NCBI RefSeq assembly: GCF_003610775.1
Contig: NZ_RAQO01000003.1
Location: forward strand, 36,183 to 100,182
Direction: 5' to 3'
From: Alginatibacterium sediminis
GTDB taxonomy: Bacteria > Pseudomonadota > Gammaproteobacteria > Enterobacterales > Celerinatantimonadaceae
DNA length: 64,000 bases
The position numbers and the translations under genes are program-made. The notes beneath the pieces are model-generated. The model was not told the DNA's origin. It saw only the letters and a list, made by a program, of their open reading frames with translations, and ran no database searches. This document shows positions 1-8,095 of the stretch, in pieces. Every line of letters begins with the position of its first letter. The stretch's first letter is position 1.

Positions 1-123
1 GTCTCGATTCTCTGGCGTTTGTAAAAACTCGAAGGCTTGTTCATTGCTGATGCGACAGATGAATTTTCCTTCTAAGAGCTGACTTAAAACATTCCCAGTT
101 TCGCTTAGAATAAAATCACTCAT
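1..123 (-). CDS. Partial gene downstream of SMC-like ATPase, unrecognised
   Basis: Only the first 41 codons lie in the window; the gene continues past the left edge. It starts with ATG at 121-123, and this ATG overlaps the TGA of the SMC-like gene (ATGA), so the two are translationally coupled. The N-terminus reads MSDFILSETGNVLSQLL and shows no signal peptide or membrane segment. I do not recognise the family. By position it could be the partner subunit of a condensin-like complex (MukE/MksE-like), but that is inference from the operon only. Confidence 0.6.
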   Translation of the reverse strand, partial: MSDFILSETGNVLSQLLEGKFICRISNEQAFEFLQTPENRD

Positions 124-3100
124 ATTGCTTGCTCCTGAGATTGTTGTTTCGCCTTCAATTTTGCTTCTATGCTATTCACTTTGGGTTGGACCGTTTGCAG
201 TTGTCGTTTTTCGCGGTCAATAATGTAGCGATGGGTAAATAGCTGTAACACTTCTGACTCTGGGTTTGGAAACGCGCCAAGAATACGGATTTTGTTAGTA
301 TCGCAAGCATCAAATATTTTCTTCACGTTACTTTGGTGCAGCGTACCTAGTTCATCAATTGGCCAATGAATGTAAACGTCCGCATTGCCGCGTAGTAAAC
401 GGGTAAAGGCAAGTAAGAACTTACACAAGATGAGATAAGCCATCCCGTGACTGCTAGACTCGTTAAGCTGACGATCGGTGCGAATGACCAAATCACTATT
501 GCCCTCCCGAAGACGTAGTTCAATTTGTAGCAATTTGGAAATACCATCTTTGAGTGCGCTACGACCGATAATTTCTAGCGCTCGCTTCATCAATATCGCG
601 TAGTCTTCTTCGGGTAATTGGTTAAAGCCTTGTTCCCGCCATTGCTCATACGCAGCTACAAAAGCTTTCAATTCGTCCCAAAACTCCAATTCGCTAATTT
701 TGGAGCGAATTTGAACCGCACTACCACTGACACCGTCAAGGCTTAGATCTTCGCCAATTTCTTGAGTAATGCGCCGGCTTTGACTCACAATGCGCTTATC
801 TATATCCAACAAGTTGTGGTAGAAGTCGTTGATATTCATACCTAAGGTATGCCCATAGTCAACTAAGGCTGCAATGTTTTGTGGCACGAGATCGTTAAGA
901 ATATAAGCCAGTTCAGGTACCAGGTCTCGGTAACGAACCATTGTGGTTCCAAGCTCAGTGGTATAGCTGGCTTTAGCGCGCGATAGTTCCCAAGTTTCAC
1001 CAAACTGACTTCCAGCTCGCTGAGCAATCAGTTGATCATAGTTCTTAACTTCATCTTCTATTTGTTTAAGTAAGCGCTCGCGCTGCGTTAACAACTGTTC
1101 TGTTTCGCGTAGTCGTTCTGCAACGCTGCGTTCGGTTTCGTCAAGTTCTGCAATGAGTTTGGCAAATTCCTCGCCCGAAAGTCGCTTCAGAAGCTGTTGG
1201 CAACGCGACAGCTCAAGGTTGTTATTTTGCTGCGATAATTCTAATTCACTGGCCTGCTGTCCCAGTTCATTGCGCTGTTTGGTCACGATTTGGGTTTGGC
1301 TTTGTAGCTGGTTTTTGGCTTGGCTGAGGGCCGATTTAGCAATACTGAGCTCTTCAGCGACTTCCAATTTTTGTTGCTGCCAAACACGCTTGAACCAGTC
1401 ATTGTACTCAAGCACTTCATCACGACGTTGTTCTGTTGCTTGGATAAGCTCTATAAGTTGCTTACGGCGCTGAGCCAATTTAATAATATTTCCGTCGTCG
1501 AGGCCTTGATCCTTAAGTTCACTGCGATACCAAGCTTCGGCTTGTTTTAAGTCAGCTTTTGCAGAACGTTGAAGATTTTGTATTTGCTCATCATTTTGTT
1601 GCTTTTGGTCTTCCAAAACCCCAATTTTGTCTTGCCACCAAGCCATGCGTTCTAGTTTGTTTTCTTGGTGCTGTTGTTCGAGCTCGGCGAGGTTCTGCTC
1701 GTAGTTTTGTTGGATCTGCTGCTGCGATATTTTTAGCGATTCTAGTGAATCGCGCTCTTTAGCTCGACGTTGATGCAGTGCTTGTTCGGCTTGTTCGTTA
1801 AGGATTTGACGCTCTGCCGCAATGCGGGTTAGCTCTTCATCTATTCGTTGGCTGGTGGCGCGCGTTTCAGCAAAACTTTGTTCGTGTTGGCGCACCAAAC
1901 TATGAGCTTGGGCCAAACTTTTCTCGGCCAGGTTCCGCTTGTTTTTTGCCAGTTCAAGAGCTGTTTGCGCTTCAGACAAACGCTGCTGCAATGTGGCTTC
2001 ATGAACGGCAAAGCTAGGTAAGTCGATTGACTTATAGTCAAGAACCAAACCAAAGGCACTGTCGTCAAGTTGCGGCGCTAGTTCAGGTTTTAGATCTTTT
2101 CTCGAAAGCAATTCTGGATTGATAACCCGAGCTAAATGTTGCTCCCAGCCAGGCAGCTCGTCACGAAGAAACGCTAAAACGGTGTCTGATTCTGGGTTTA
2201 GCTGGTGTTGTATTTGCTGCAATTGTTGTTCTGCTTGGCTCTGAACTTGACTGCATTGCTTGAGTTGTTTGTCGGCAATTAGACGTTCACTTTTGGCCGC
2301 TTGAAGCTCAGCTGAGATTGAATCTGCTTGAGCGCGATGCTGGTCTTGCTGTTTACGCACTTCATCTAAGCGATTTTGGATACTACGAATGGCAATGGTT
2401 TCTTGGTCGGTAAACCCCATTTGCGCCATTTGAGTTTCAAGACTAGCTTGCTCAAGCTGTAGTTTATGCTGCTGCTCAAGCAAGGCCTGCTTTAGCTTTT
2501 CAATTTGTGTGTGGTATTGCCCTTCTAGCTGGTGCATTTGTTCGAGCTCTGAACGTCGCTCTTGACTTAGTTGAGTGGCAATCTGGTCTTTGTTTTGATT
2601 TAAGCGGCTTAAGGTCGATAACAGCGCTTCATTGATATCGTTTTTACGTGCATTATATGCAGCCTCAATATCACTATGTTGTTCAGTCAATAATTGGTGT
2701 TGGGCACTGACACTTTGTAACTCTTCACGGCGACTTGGCAGCTTATCAAGATTGGTTTTAGCTTTTTCAATATCAGATTGTTGCCACTTATCATACTCGT
2801 CTTCAATAGCGTTTAAGCGTTGGTCATAGTTTTGACTATCGGCTTTAGCTTTAGACAAAGCTTGATTGAGTTCGTCACGTTGGCTTGTCCATTTGGAGTC
2901 CAATGACTTTCGTTCTGCTCGGTTGGTATTTAAACTAAGCTCCAAATGGTCTCGCGCGGCATCTAAGCTTTCTTCATCTTTGGCTAAGTGCTGTTTTAAA
3001 CCTAATAGTCGGGTTTCGTGTTGCTGTAGTTGTTGATGGGCCTGTTCTAATTTCTGAAATTGCGGTCTAATCGCCTCAAATTGTTGGATCAAACGACTAT

Positions 3101-3902
3101 CTTCAAGCCAAGCTTGTGCTTTGTTCGCATCAACCCAAGTTGTACGAAGCTCCACGCCATCTTCCTCCAAAATGGCTGCAATCATGGATTTAATGGTTTC
3201 CATTTTGCCTTCTTTGGAGTGCACTGCTTTGGCTAGCTTTTCCATATGCCGCAAACTATGCCGCGGGTCACTTAGGGTATATTGACGGGCAAGCGCACGC
3301 AGTTGGCTCTGATTAGAACCACTGTTTTGTAAGCTGCGATCGTTTTGAATGATGGCCCGATATTCGCGAGTATTGAGATAGCGACTCGAACTCAGGCCTA
3401 ACTTTCTAAACTCACTTTGCAGCTCTTTAGGTGTATGAAACAACACTTCTTGTTGCTGACGTTCTTTAATGAAATCTTCGAGTTCAAAAGCTTTGTTAAC
3501 CAAACGGTATTTCAGACCTTGCTCTTCACGTGATGAGCTTAGAATAACTTGGCAAATATCGCCGTTATACCGCTGATATTCATAGCTGATATAACTGGCT
3601 TCTTGGGGCAGGTACCAGTTCTCAAAACTATCGCGAGTGCTAGGTACTACTCGGCTAGGGTATTCACCATAAAACACCGGGATTAAGCGCTGCAATGTAG
3701 TTTTACCGCTGGCATTGGTGCCGCAAATGTTGCTGTGTTGGTCGAGTTTGAGTTCGACTACGCCTTTTAAATGCGTATTGATAAGAATAATGCGAAGTAA
3801 GCCGGCCACTAAAAGTCCTTGTTCTTGGTTCTTGCCGCCTAGTTTAACCGAATCTAAGGGCAACTGCAGCGTTGTGACTTGAGTCTCGAACTCTTGGCGC
3901 AT
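120..3902 (-). CDS. SMC/MukB-like coiled-coil ATPase (DUF3584-type)
   Basis: 1260 aa. An N-terminal ATPase half carries Walker A GTNASGKTT at residues 61-69. Long glutamine- and glutamate-rich coiled coils follow, broken near residues 570-640 by a non-coiled, hinge-like stretch. The C-terminal half has an ABC-signature-like segment (SSSHGMAYL) and a Walker B region ending in DELGT near 1183, followed by a KIFDACDTNKIRILGAFPNP stretch reminiscent of MukB/MksB ATPases. The architecture is that of SMC-like proteins, and length and P-loop fit the DUF3584 family as I know it. No clear Shine-Dalgarno precedes the ATG. It overlaps the downstream partial gene by an ATGA junction. A role in chromosome organisation or in Wadjet-like plasmid defence is possible but unproven; no Toprim nuclease partner is visible in the window. 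Confidence 0.75.
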   Translation of the reverse strand: MRQEFETQVTTLQLPLDSVKLGGKNQEQGLLVAGLLRIILINTHLKGVVELKLDQHSNICGTNASGKTTLQRLIPVFYGEYPSRVVPSTRDSFENWYLPQEASYISYEYQRYNGDICQVILSSSREEQGLKYRLVNKAFELEDFIKERQQQEVLFHTPKELQSEFRKLGLSSSRYLNTREYRAIIQNDRSLQNSGSNQSQLRALARQYTLSDPRHSLRHMEKLAKAVHSKEGKMETIKSMIAAILEEDGVELRTTWVDANKAQAWLEDSRLIQQFEAIRPQFQKLEQAHQQLQQHETRLLGLKQHLAKDEESLDAARDHLELSLNTNRAERKSLDSKWTSQRDELNQALSKAKADSQNYDQRLNAIEDEYDKWQQSDIEKAKTNLDKLPSRREELQSVSAQHQLLTEQHSDIEAAYNARKNDINEALLSTLSRLNQNKDQIATQLSQERRSELEQMHQLEGQYHTQIEKLKQALLEQQHKLQLEQASLETQMAQMGFTDQETIAIRSIQNRLDEVRKQQDQHRAQADSISAELQAAKSERLIADKQLKQCSQVQSQAEQQLQQIQHQLNPESDTVLAFLRDELPGWEQHLARVINPELLSRKDLKPELAPQLDDSAFGLVLDYKSIDLPSFAVHEATLQQRLSEAQTALELAKNKRNLAEKSLAQAHSLVRQHEQSFAETRATSQRIDEELTRIAAERQILNEQAEQALHQRRAKERDSLESLKISQQQIQQNYEQNLAELEQQHQENKLERMAWWQDKIGVLEDQKQQNDEQIQNLQRSAKADLKQAEAWYRSELKDQGLDDGNIIKLAQRRKQLIELIQATEQRRDEVLEYNDWFKRVWQQQKLEVAEELSIAKSALSQAKNQLQSQTQIVTKQRNELGQQASELELSQQNNNLELSRCQQLLKRLSGEEFAKLIAELDETERSVAERLRETEQLLTQRERLLKQIEDEVKNYDQLIAQRAGSQFGETWELSRAKASYTTELGTTMVRYRDLVPELAYILNDLVPQNIAALVDYGHTLGMNINDFYHNLLDIDKRIVSQSRRITQEIGEDLSLDGVSGSAVQIRSKISELEFWDELKAFVAAYEQWREQGFNQLPEEDYAILMKRALEIIGRSALKDGISKLLQIELRLREGNSDLVIRTDRQLNESSSHGMAYLILCKFLLAFTRLLRGNADVYIHWPIDELGTLHQSNVKKIFDACDTNKIRILGAFPNPESEVLQLFTHRYIIDREKRQLQTVQPKVNSIEAKLKAKQQSQEQAI

Positions 3903-4049
3903 TTATTGCTGTTTTTGTATGTAAATAGTACGCCAGCAGGCATCTATCTATTTTAATTTACTCATAGAGTAAAAATGATCACTTTGGCACGCACTATGCT
4001 TTATTAGGTTTAGTTAGCATCGACATTTTTTTGTCAGTTAAGGATTATT

Positions 4050-4682
4050 ATGCACACACTCTATCGATTATTGTCTCGTTTTGGAGCCTTGGATGTGTTT
4101 TTCGCTTGGATGGGAATCGCCTCAGGTTTATTGTTAATCTTACCTAAGTCAGTGTTGGATCTAGGTGAGGTCCATAGTTCTATGCATAGTGCAATGGCAG
4201 TGAGTCTTAGTTTGTCGTTAGCCTATGTCCTAAGCCGTTTGTTAAGCTTTGGCTTACATGCGGTCTACCAGAACCACATACTTAAAGACAAACAACGACG
4301 GATTAACGATTGCGTTGCTGTTCTGGACCATAGCGAGCGCGCCATATTACGTGAATTTGTACTTACGCGACGCTCAGTGCTTGAATTACCTTTAACCGAA
4401 TCCAGCGTCAAAAATTTGATACGCCACGGAGTATTAGAGGCTGAAAACCCAAGCGATAACCTTGAAACTAGAGGTCATGCTAAGTTGGTGATCGCTGTGA
4501 TGGCGCGTCCGGTACTAAGTTTTAAAGCTTTAGGCCTACCGGTAGGTAAGCTTAACGAAAGTCAGCTTGATCACTTGCGTGCACTTCGCCCAATGTTTTT
4601 ACGCCCTGAATACAAAGCCAATCGTACGCATAATGGCAAGGTGTTTCGTATTCGTTTTAACGAGTCACAAAACGCTGCGTAG
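4050..4682 (+). CDS. SieB-like inner-membrane protein, function unknown
   Basis: 210 aa with two hydrophobic segments near residues 14-35 and 46-70, then a basic cytoplasmic domain. The segment LDHSERAILREFVLTRRSVLELP followed by VKNLIRHGVL resembles chromosomal members of the super-infection exclusion protein B (SieB, PF14163) family as I remember them. The start ATG follows an AAGGA sequence. The gene is single and ends in its own terminator. SieB in lambdoid phages blocks superinfection; the role of chromosomal homologues is not established, so no function is claimed. Family assignment is moderate. Confidence 0.55.
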   Translation: MHTLYRLLSRFGALDVFFAWMGIASGLLLILPKSVLDLGEVHSSMHSAMAVSLSLSLAYVLSRLLSFGLHAVYQNHILKDKQRRINDCVAVLDHSERAILREFVLTRRSVLELPLTESSVKNLIRHGVLEAENPSDNLETRGHAKLVIAVMARPVLSFKALGLPVGKLNESQLDHLRALRPMFLRPEYKANRTHNGKVFRIRFNESQNAA

Positions 4683-4692
4683 CAGCGTTTTT
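4671..4692 (+). terminator. Rho-independent terminator of the SieB-like gene
   Basis: A perfect 8-bp stem AACGCTGC/GCAGCGTT with loop GTA is followed by a T run. The stop codon (4680-4682) lies in the loop and first stem base, so the hairpin overlaps the end of the gene. Confidence 0.85.
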
Positions 4693-4707
4693 CTTGATTA
4701 TATTCGC

Positions 4708-5169
4708 CTATTGTTCGTCAGTGCGTTGTTTTAAATAACCAAGGTAGTCGGGCACTGATGAGTCGTACTCGCTCTCAAGTAAAGTACTGTTAAGAATAAA
4801 ATCAGCCGTAGCTTGATTGGTCGCTACTGGAATATTCCATACCGCAGCTAAGCGCAGTAAAGCTTTGACGTCTGGGTCATGGGGTACCGCATTAAGTGGG
4901 TCCCAAAAGAATATCAACAAATCTACTTCGCCTTCAGCGATCAAAGCTCCCAACTGTTGGTCGCCTCCCATCGGTCCGCTTAGCAGTGATTTAATTTTAA
5001 ATCCCTTTTTTGCCAGCAAGCTACCGGTTGTTCCGGTTGCAAAAAGTTGGTGTTTTTCTAACTTTTCTTTATGTTGATTAGACCAATCGAGCAAATCTTG
5101 TTTTCGATGATCATGGGCGACTAAGGCTATCCGTTTGAATGCTTTCATGGTTCTTTGAGTGGTTTGCAT
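4708..5169 (-). CDS. mgsA: Methylglyoxal synthase
   Basis: 153 aa from the chosen ATG, against 152 aa in E. coli MgsA. It converts dihydroxyacetone phosphate to methylglyoxal plus phosphate in the cytoplasm, a bypass of lower glycolysis. Diagnostic blocks are [10 protein letters not shown] near the N-terminus, [23 protein letters not shown] and the very conserved [20 protein letters not shown], which includes the catalytic aspartates, then [11 protein letters not shown]. The frame is open upstream to 5256, but that extension does not match the family. An internal ATG at 5146-5148 is a second possible start. Monocistronic and divergent from the LysE-type gene. Confidence 0.95.
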   Translation of the reverse strand: MQTTQRTMKAFKRIALVAHDHRKQDLLDWSNQHKEKLEKHQLFATGTTGSLLAKKGFKIKSLLSGPMGGDQQLGALIAEGEVDLLIFFWDPLNAVPHDPDVKALLRLAAVWNIPVATNQATADFILNSTLLESEYDSSVPDYLGYLKQRTDEQ

Positions 5170-5331
5170 GGTTAGTGTACTTATTATTGAGAAATCTGTT
5201 AACGATAATAAAGGCATCTGGCTCGCACTGCCACATAAGCAGGTAAGCGGGGTCAATAAAACATGAACTTATTCAAATTTTGCCTACTTTTTAGTATATT
5301 GTTTGTTCTTTTGTAAGGCTCAAGGACGAAC

Positions 5332-5961
5332 ATGTTGGATCTATATTGGCAAGAGTTTTTAACCGTTGCTTTGGTGCATTTACTAGCAGTGGCGTCTCCA
5401 GGGCCTGATTTCGCGGTGGTGGTTAAAGTCAGTGTTAGTAATGGTAGACGCTCGGCTATTTTTGCTTCTCTCGGGATTGGTTGCGCCATACTTATCCACG
5501 TGCTTTATTCATTACTAGGGATTGGGCTACTTGTTTCTCAATCAGTCATGCTGTTTAACATTGTTAAATACTTGGGAGCGGCTTACCTTATTTATATAGG
5601 CATACAAGGGCTGCGTCAGAAAGCTACTTCAACTGACATGGATCTTAAATCAGGTGAAGGCTTGGGCGCTAAACAAGCTTTCGTCGTTGGTTTTATGACT
5701 AACGGCTTAAACCCCAAAGCCACCTTATTCTTTTTATCGCTATTTACTGTCATCATCAGTCCTACAACCCCGCTTATGGTGCAATTTTCCTATGGCCTAT
5801 ACATGATGTTGGCTACCAGTATCTGGTTTATCTTACTGTCTTCTATATTGAGCACCGAGCGGGTACGACAGCAGTTTTTACGTTTAGGCCATTGGTTTGA
5901 TCGAGGAATGGGAACTGTCTTGATTGCCCTCGGGCTTCGCCTTATGTTGAGCTCACGGTGA
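5332..5961 (+). CDS. LysE/RhtB-family amino-acid exporter
   Basis: 209 aa integral membrane protein with about six hydrophobic segments. The LysE-family signature is visible at the N-terminus (LLAVASPGPDFAVVVKVSVSNGRR) and again in FMTNGLNPKATLFFLSLF. Such proteins export amino acids or related small metabolites with proton antiport; the substrate cannot be told from sequence. A good Shine-Dalgarno (AAGGA, 6 nt spacing) precedes the ATG. The next gene starts 28 bp after its stop, so the two may be cotranscribed. Confidence 0.9.
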   Translation: MLDLYWQEFLTVALVHLLAVASPGPDFAVVVKVSVSNGRRSAIFASLGIGCAILIHVLYSLLGIGLLVSQSVMLFNIVKYLGAAYLIYIGIQGLRQKATSTDMDLKSGEGLGAKQAFVVGFMTNGLNPKATLFFLSLFTVIISPTTPLMVQFSYGLYMMLATSIWFILLSSILSTERVRQQFLRLGHWFDRGMGTVLIALGLRLMLSSR

Positions 5962-5989
5962 GCGCTTACGCTCAACAGGGCGAAAGATA

Positions 5990-6682
5990 ATGCTTGTTGT
6001 TGTGTGCGATCATGTCGATTTTGTGGTTGTGGAAAAACCTGCAGGCATAGAGTTCCATTCGTTTAAGAACGAGCAGCTGGAATTACAAGCCGGTTTTGCG
6101 CAACAGTTAAGTCAAGAATTGGGCTATCGGATCTGGCCTGTGCATCGCCTTGACAAAGTTACTTCTGGTTGTTTGATTTTCGCCAAAAGTGCCGAAGCAG
6201 CAGCGCGTTTTCAAGAGCTGTTTAGCAGGCGCAAAATAGATAAATACTATTTGGCTTTAGCTGCTGGTAAGCCCAAGAAAAAGCAAGGTTTAATCAAAGG
6301 CGACATGCTGCGTACCCGTAATGGATCATGGAAGTTAAGCCATACTTTAGAAAACCCTGCAATTACTCAGTTTTTAAGTTTTTCAGTTGAACCTGGTCAA
6401 CGATGCTATTTGTTAAAACCTTATAGCGGTAAAACCCACCAACTTAGGGTTGCGATGAAAAGCCTAGGTACACCTATTCTAGGCGATTCACGTTACGGTG
6501 GTGTACCCGCTAGTAGAACCTATTTACATTGCTTTGCTATGCGATTTGAATGGGACGGCGAAGTTGTTGAGCTATTGGCTAAAAAGCAGCTTAATGAACT
6601 GTGGTTGCGCGAGGACTACCAGCATATAATTCATAAACTTAGCCCACCTTGGTTACGCCAATTTCCCAAACTTAATAAATAG
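5990..6682 (+). CDS. RluA-family RNA pseudouridine synthase (TIGR01621-like)
   Basis: 230 aa, catalytic domain only, with no S4 domain. The active-site motif is HRLDKVTSGCLIF with catalytic Asp55; KYYLALAAGKP, the KPYSGKTHQLRVAMKSLGTPILGD block and YLHCFAM are typical of the RluA superfamily. It should isomerise specific uridines of rRNA or tRNA; the target site is unknown. The 3' end of this gene (6539-6701) recurs, diverged and broken, at 24298-24460 on the other side of the sulfoquinovose gene block, which makes this gene the left boundary of a probable island. Confidence 0.9.
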   Translation: MLVVVCDHVDFVVVEKPAGIEFHSFKNEQLELQAGFAQQLSQELGYRIWPVHRLDKVTSGCLIFAKSAEAAARFQELFSRRKIDKYYLALAAGKPKKKQGLIKGDMLRTRNGSWKLSHTLENPAITQFLSFSVEPGQRCYLLKPYSGKTHQLRVAMKSLGTPILGDSRYGGVPASRTYLHCFAMRFEWDGEVVELLAKKQLNELWLREDYQHIIHKLSPPWLRQFPKLNK

Positions 6683-6701
6683 CGAATCAAGGCTTGCTAG
6701 T
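6539..6701 (+). repeat. Left copy of an imperfect direct repeat (3' end of pseudouridine synthase gene)
   Basis: The last 48 codons of the RluA-family gene plus about 19 bp of flank align without gaps to 24298-24460. Hand count over the 144 coding bases gives 116 matches (about 81%). Many differences are synonymous. The two copies bracket the 7.1-23.6 kb sulfoquinovose gene block. Confidence 0.85.
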
Positions 6702-6879
6702 TTTTAGGTATTCTAGTCATCACTAACAAAGCTTCGGTCATATTGTTTTGTTAGGCAACCTTTGTGCATGCGATTAATCCAAGAACACTGTAAGCGCCGA
6801 TCTTGCTTGGTGTGCAGCAACAAAGCGCTTAAGTCGATTGTAATCTATGGCGTTTATCGTTGTTAAACGTGAATGTAAT

Positions 6880-7038
6880 ATACCAATCACAGTAATTTAT
6901 TGATCACTATTGTTTGACTAAAACACTAATCTCGTCGTCATAAGCCTTGTCATTAGAGGGCTAATAACAGCGACTTCTTCCTCAAGCTAAGCGTTCTATT
7001 ACAACAAGTAAAAACCAAAAATCTAATGTGATTGGTAT
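6880..7038 (+). mobile_element. MITE-like repeat, copy 1
   Basis: A 159 bp non-coding element with terminal inverted repeats ATACCAATC...GATTGGTAT (extended inside to CACA/TGTG). An inverted second copy lies at 49832-49991 with about 91% identity by hand count, including a perfectly shared 47 bp at one end. It has no reading frame of note, so a non-autonomous element is likely. It occupies most of the 384 bp gap 6683-7066; the rest of that gap (6683-6878) shows nothing I can name. Confidence 0.85.
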
Positions 7039-7066
7039 AACTTGAAACTCTTTGATGAACCATAGT

Positions 7067-7807
7067 CTAGAAAGACAGGTTTTTAATCACCAAAGTACAA
7101 CCAATAAATAGTAAAAATACATGCACGATGTGGTGGTAATTAATTTTGTATTTTTGTAAGTAATGATAGCCAACCATCCCGCCAGCAAGACCAACAATAA
7201 ATGCTGGCATGGCGGACATTACGTGCGAAAGAACATCTTGTGTAATCAGGCCTTCATTCCAAAAGCTAATGTTGGCACCGATCATCTGGAGCATAAAAAA
7301 GAATGCTAGTGTTGATTTGGTTTGGTCAGCACTCCAAGGTTGCATGGAGGTATAAGCAATAACTGGCGGGCCTGATTCGCCAACACTTGCACCGAGCACC
7401 CCAGAGGTAAATCCGGCTCCAAGGGTGATGGGAACGGAAGTTTCTTGAAACAAAGACTTGCTTGAACGCATTGAGTGAATACTAGATACAATGAGCACAA
7501 CACCCATCGTTAGAAGAATATATTGCGAGGGTAAGCTGGCGAGCAACTTTGCACCAATAAAGGAAGCCGGTACAGATCCAGCAAATAAGATAAGAGCTGC
7601 TTTGGTTTGAATTGAATGTCGCATTTTCCAAACGATTGGAAAGGTGACTATCCAGCCAAATATTCCGGCGATTGGAACCGCGGTCTGCGCTCCAACCACG
7701 AGCGAGAGTAGTGGCACCGATACCATGGCTGAACCAAAGCCAGTTAAGCCTTGAGTAAATCCAGCTAAGGCTATGATTAAAGAAATTAGAATTAGAGTGG
7801 TGTCCAT
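7067..7807 (-). CDS. TSUP (TauE/SafE) family exporter, probable sulfite exporter
   Basis: 246 aa with seven to eight hydrophobic segments. The N-terminal half has the family repeat ALAGFTQGLTGFGSAMVSVPLL, and the second half repeats the pattern in GAGFTSGVLGASVGESGPPVIAY. TauE/SafE proteins export sulfite, sulfoacetate or related anions. The start ATG at 7805-7807 has AGGA 7 nt upstream; the frame is open to 7873, but that extension is basic and unlike the family. It is divergent from the glycyl radical enzyme gene, over a shared 288 bp regulatory region. That context suggests export of the sulfite released by C-S cleavage. Confidence 0.8.
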   Translation of the reverse strand: MDTTLILISLIIALAGFTQGLTGFGSAMVSVPLLSLVVGAQTAVPIAGIFGWIVTFPIVWKMRHSIQTKAALILFAGSVPASFIGAKLLASLPSQYILLTMGVVLIVSSIHSMRSSKSLFQETSVPITLGAGFTSGVLGASVGESGPPVIAYTSMQPWSADQTKSTLAFFFMLQMIGANISFWNEGLITQDVLSHVMSAMPAFIVGLAGGMVGYHYLQKYKINYHHIVHVFLLFIGCTLVIKNLSF

Positions 7808-7908
7808 TTTTCGTCCTAAGAGATGGGTAGCGAGACCCTGTCGCGCTCGTTTGAGATTAAGAAATCCACGCACACTATAAGCGGAATAGATTTAATAACC
7901 ATTACACA

Positions 7909-7954
7909 TGTCACATTATGTTCATTTTTGTTGTTTTAGGTTCGCTTTGTGACA
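7909..7954 (+). promoter_or_regulatory. Operator A (46 bp repeat element)
   Basis: The element starts with TGTCACA and ends with its reverse complement TGTGACA. Between them are three 10-bp direct repeats: TGTTCATTTT, TGTTGTTTTA and GGTTCGCTTT. The reverse complement of 13676-13721 has the same length and matches at 36 of 46 positions. Tandem repeats at helical spacing suit a DeoR-family repressor; the assignment to the local DeoR protein is inference. Confidence 0.65.
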
Positions 7955-7989
7955 TTTGTCCCAGATGTTGATCCCTGTGCTCGTATAAT
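7948..7989 (+). promoter_or_regulatory. Class II CRP-type promoter of the glycyl radical enzyme gene
   Basis: TGTGA-catttg-TCCCA at 7948-7963 matches the CRP consensus halves at 9 of 10 bases. A perfect TATAAT lies at 7984-7989, so the site is centred near -41 and there is no good -35. The predicted leader is about 100 nt. The half site overlaps the end of operator A. Confidence 0.65.
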
Positions 7990-8095
7990 GCATTACATTA
8001 ATTAGGGCCTTTAGCATTGAGCTAGTTTCTGCTGTTAGACAATCAACATGGCTACCATATTTACCCGGTAATTTTTTGAGTTTGAGGGCTTAACA

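Noticed and set aside
1153..2829. Several plus-strand open frames inside the SMC-like gene
   Set aside because: They mirror the coiled-coil codons on the other strand (Cys/Leu/Ser-rich) and have no start signals.
4708..5169. mgsA as part of the sulfoquinovose system because that pathway yields DHAP
   Set aside because: It lies outside the repeat-bounded block, is monocistronic and lacks the shared regulatory elements.
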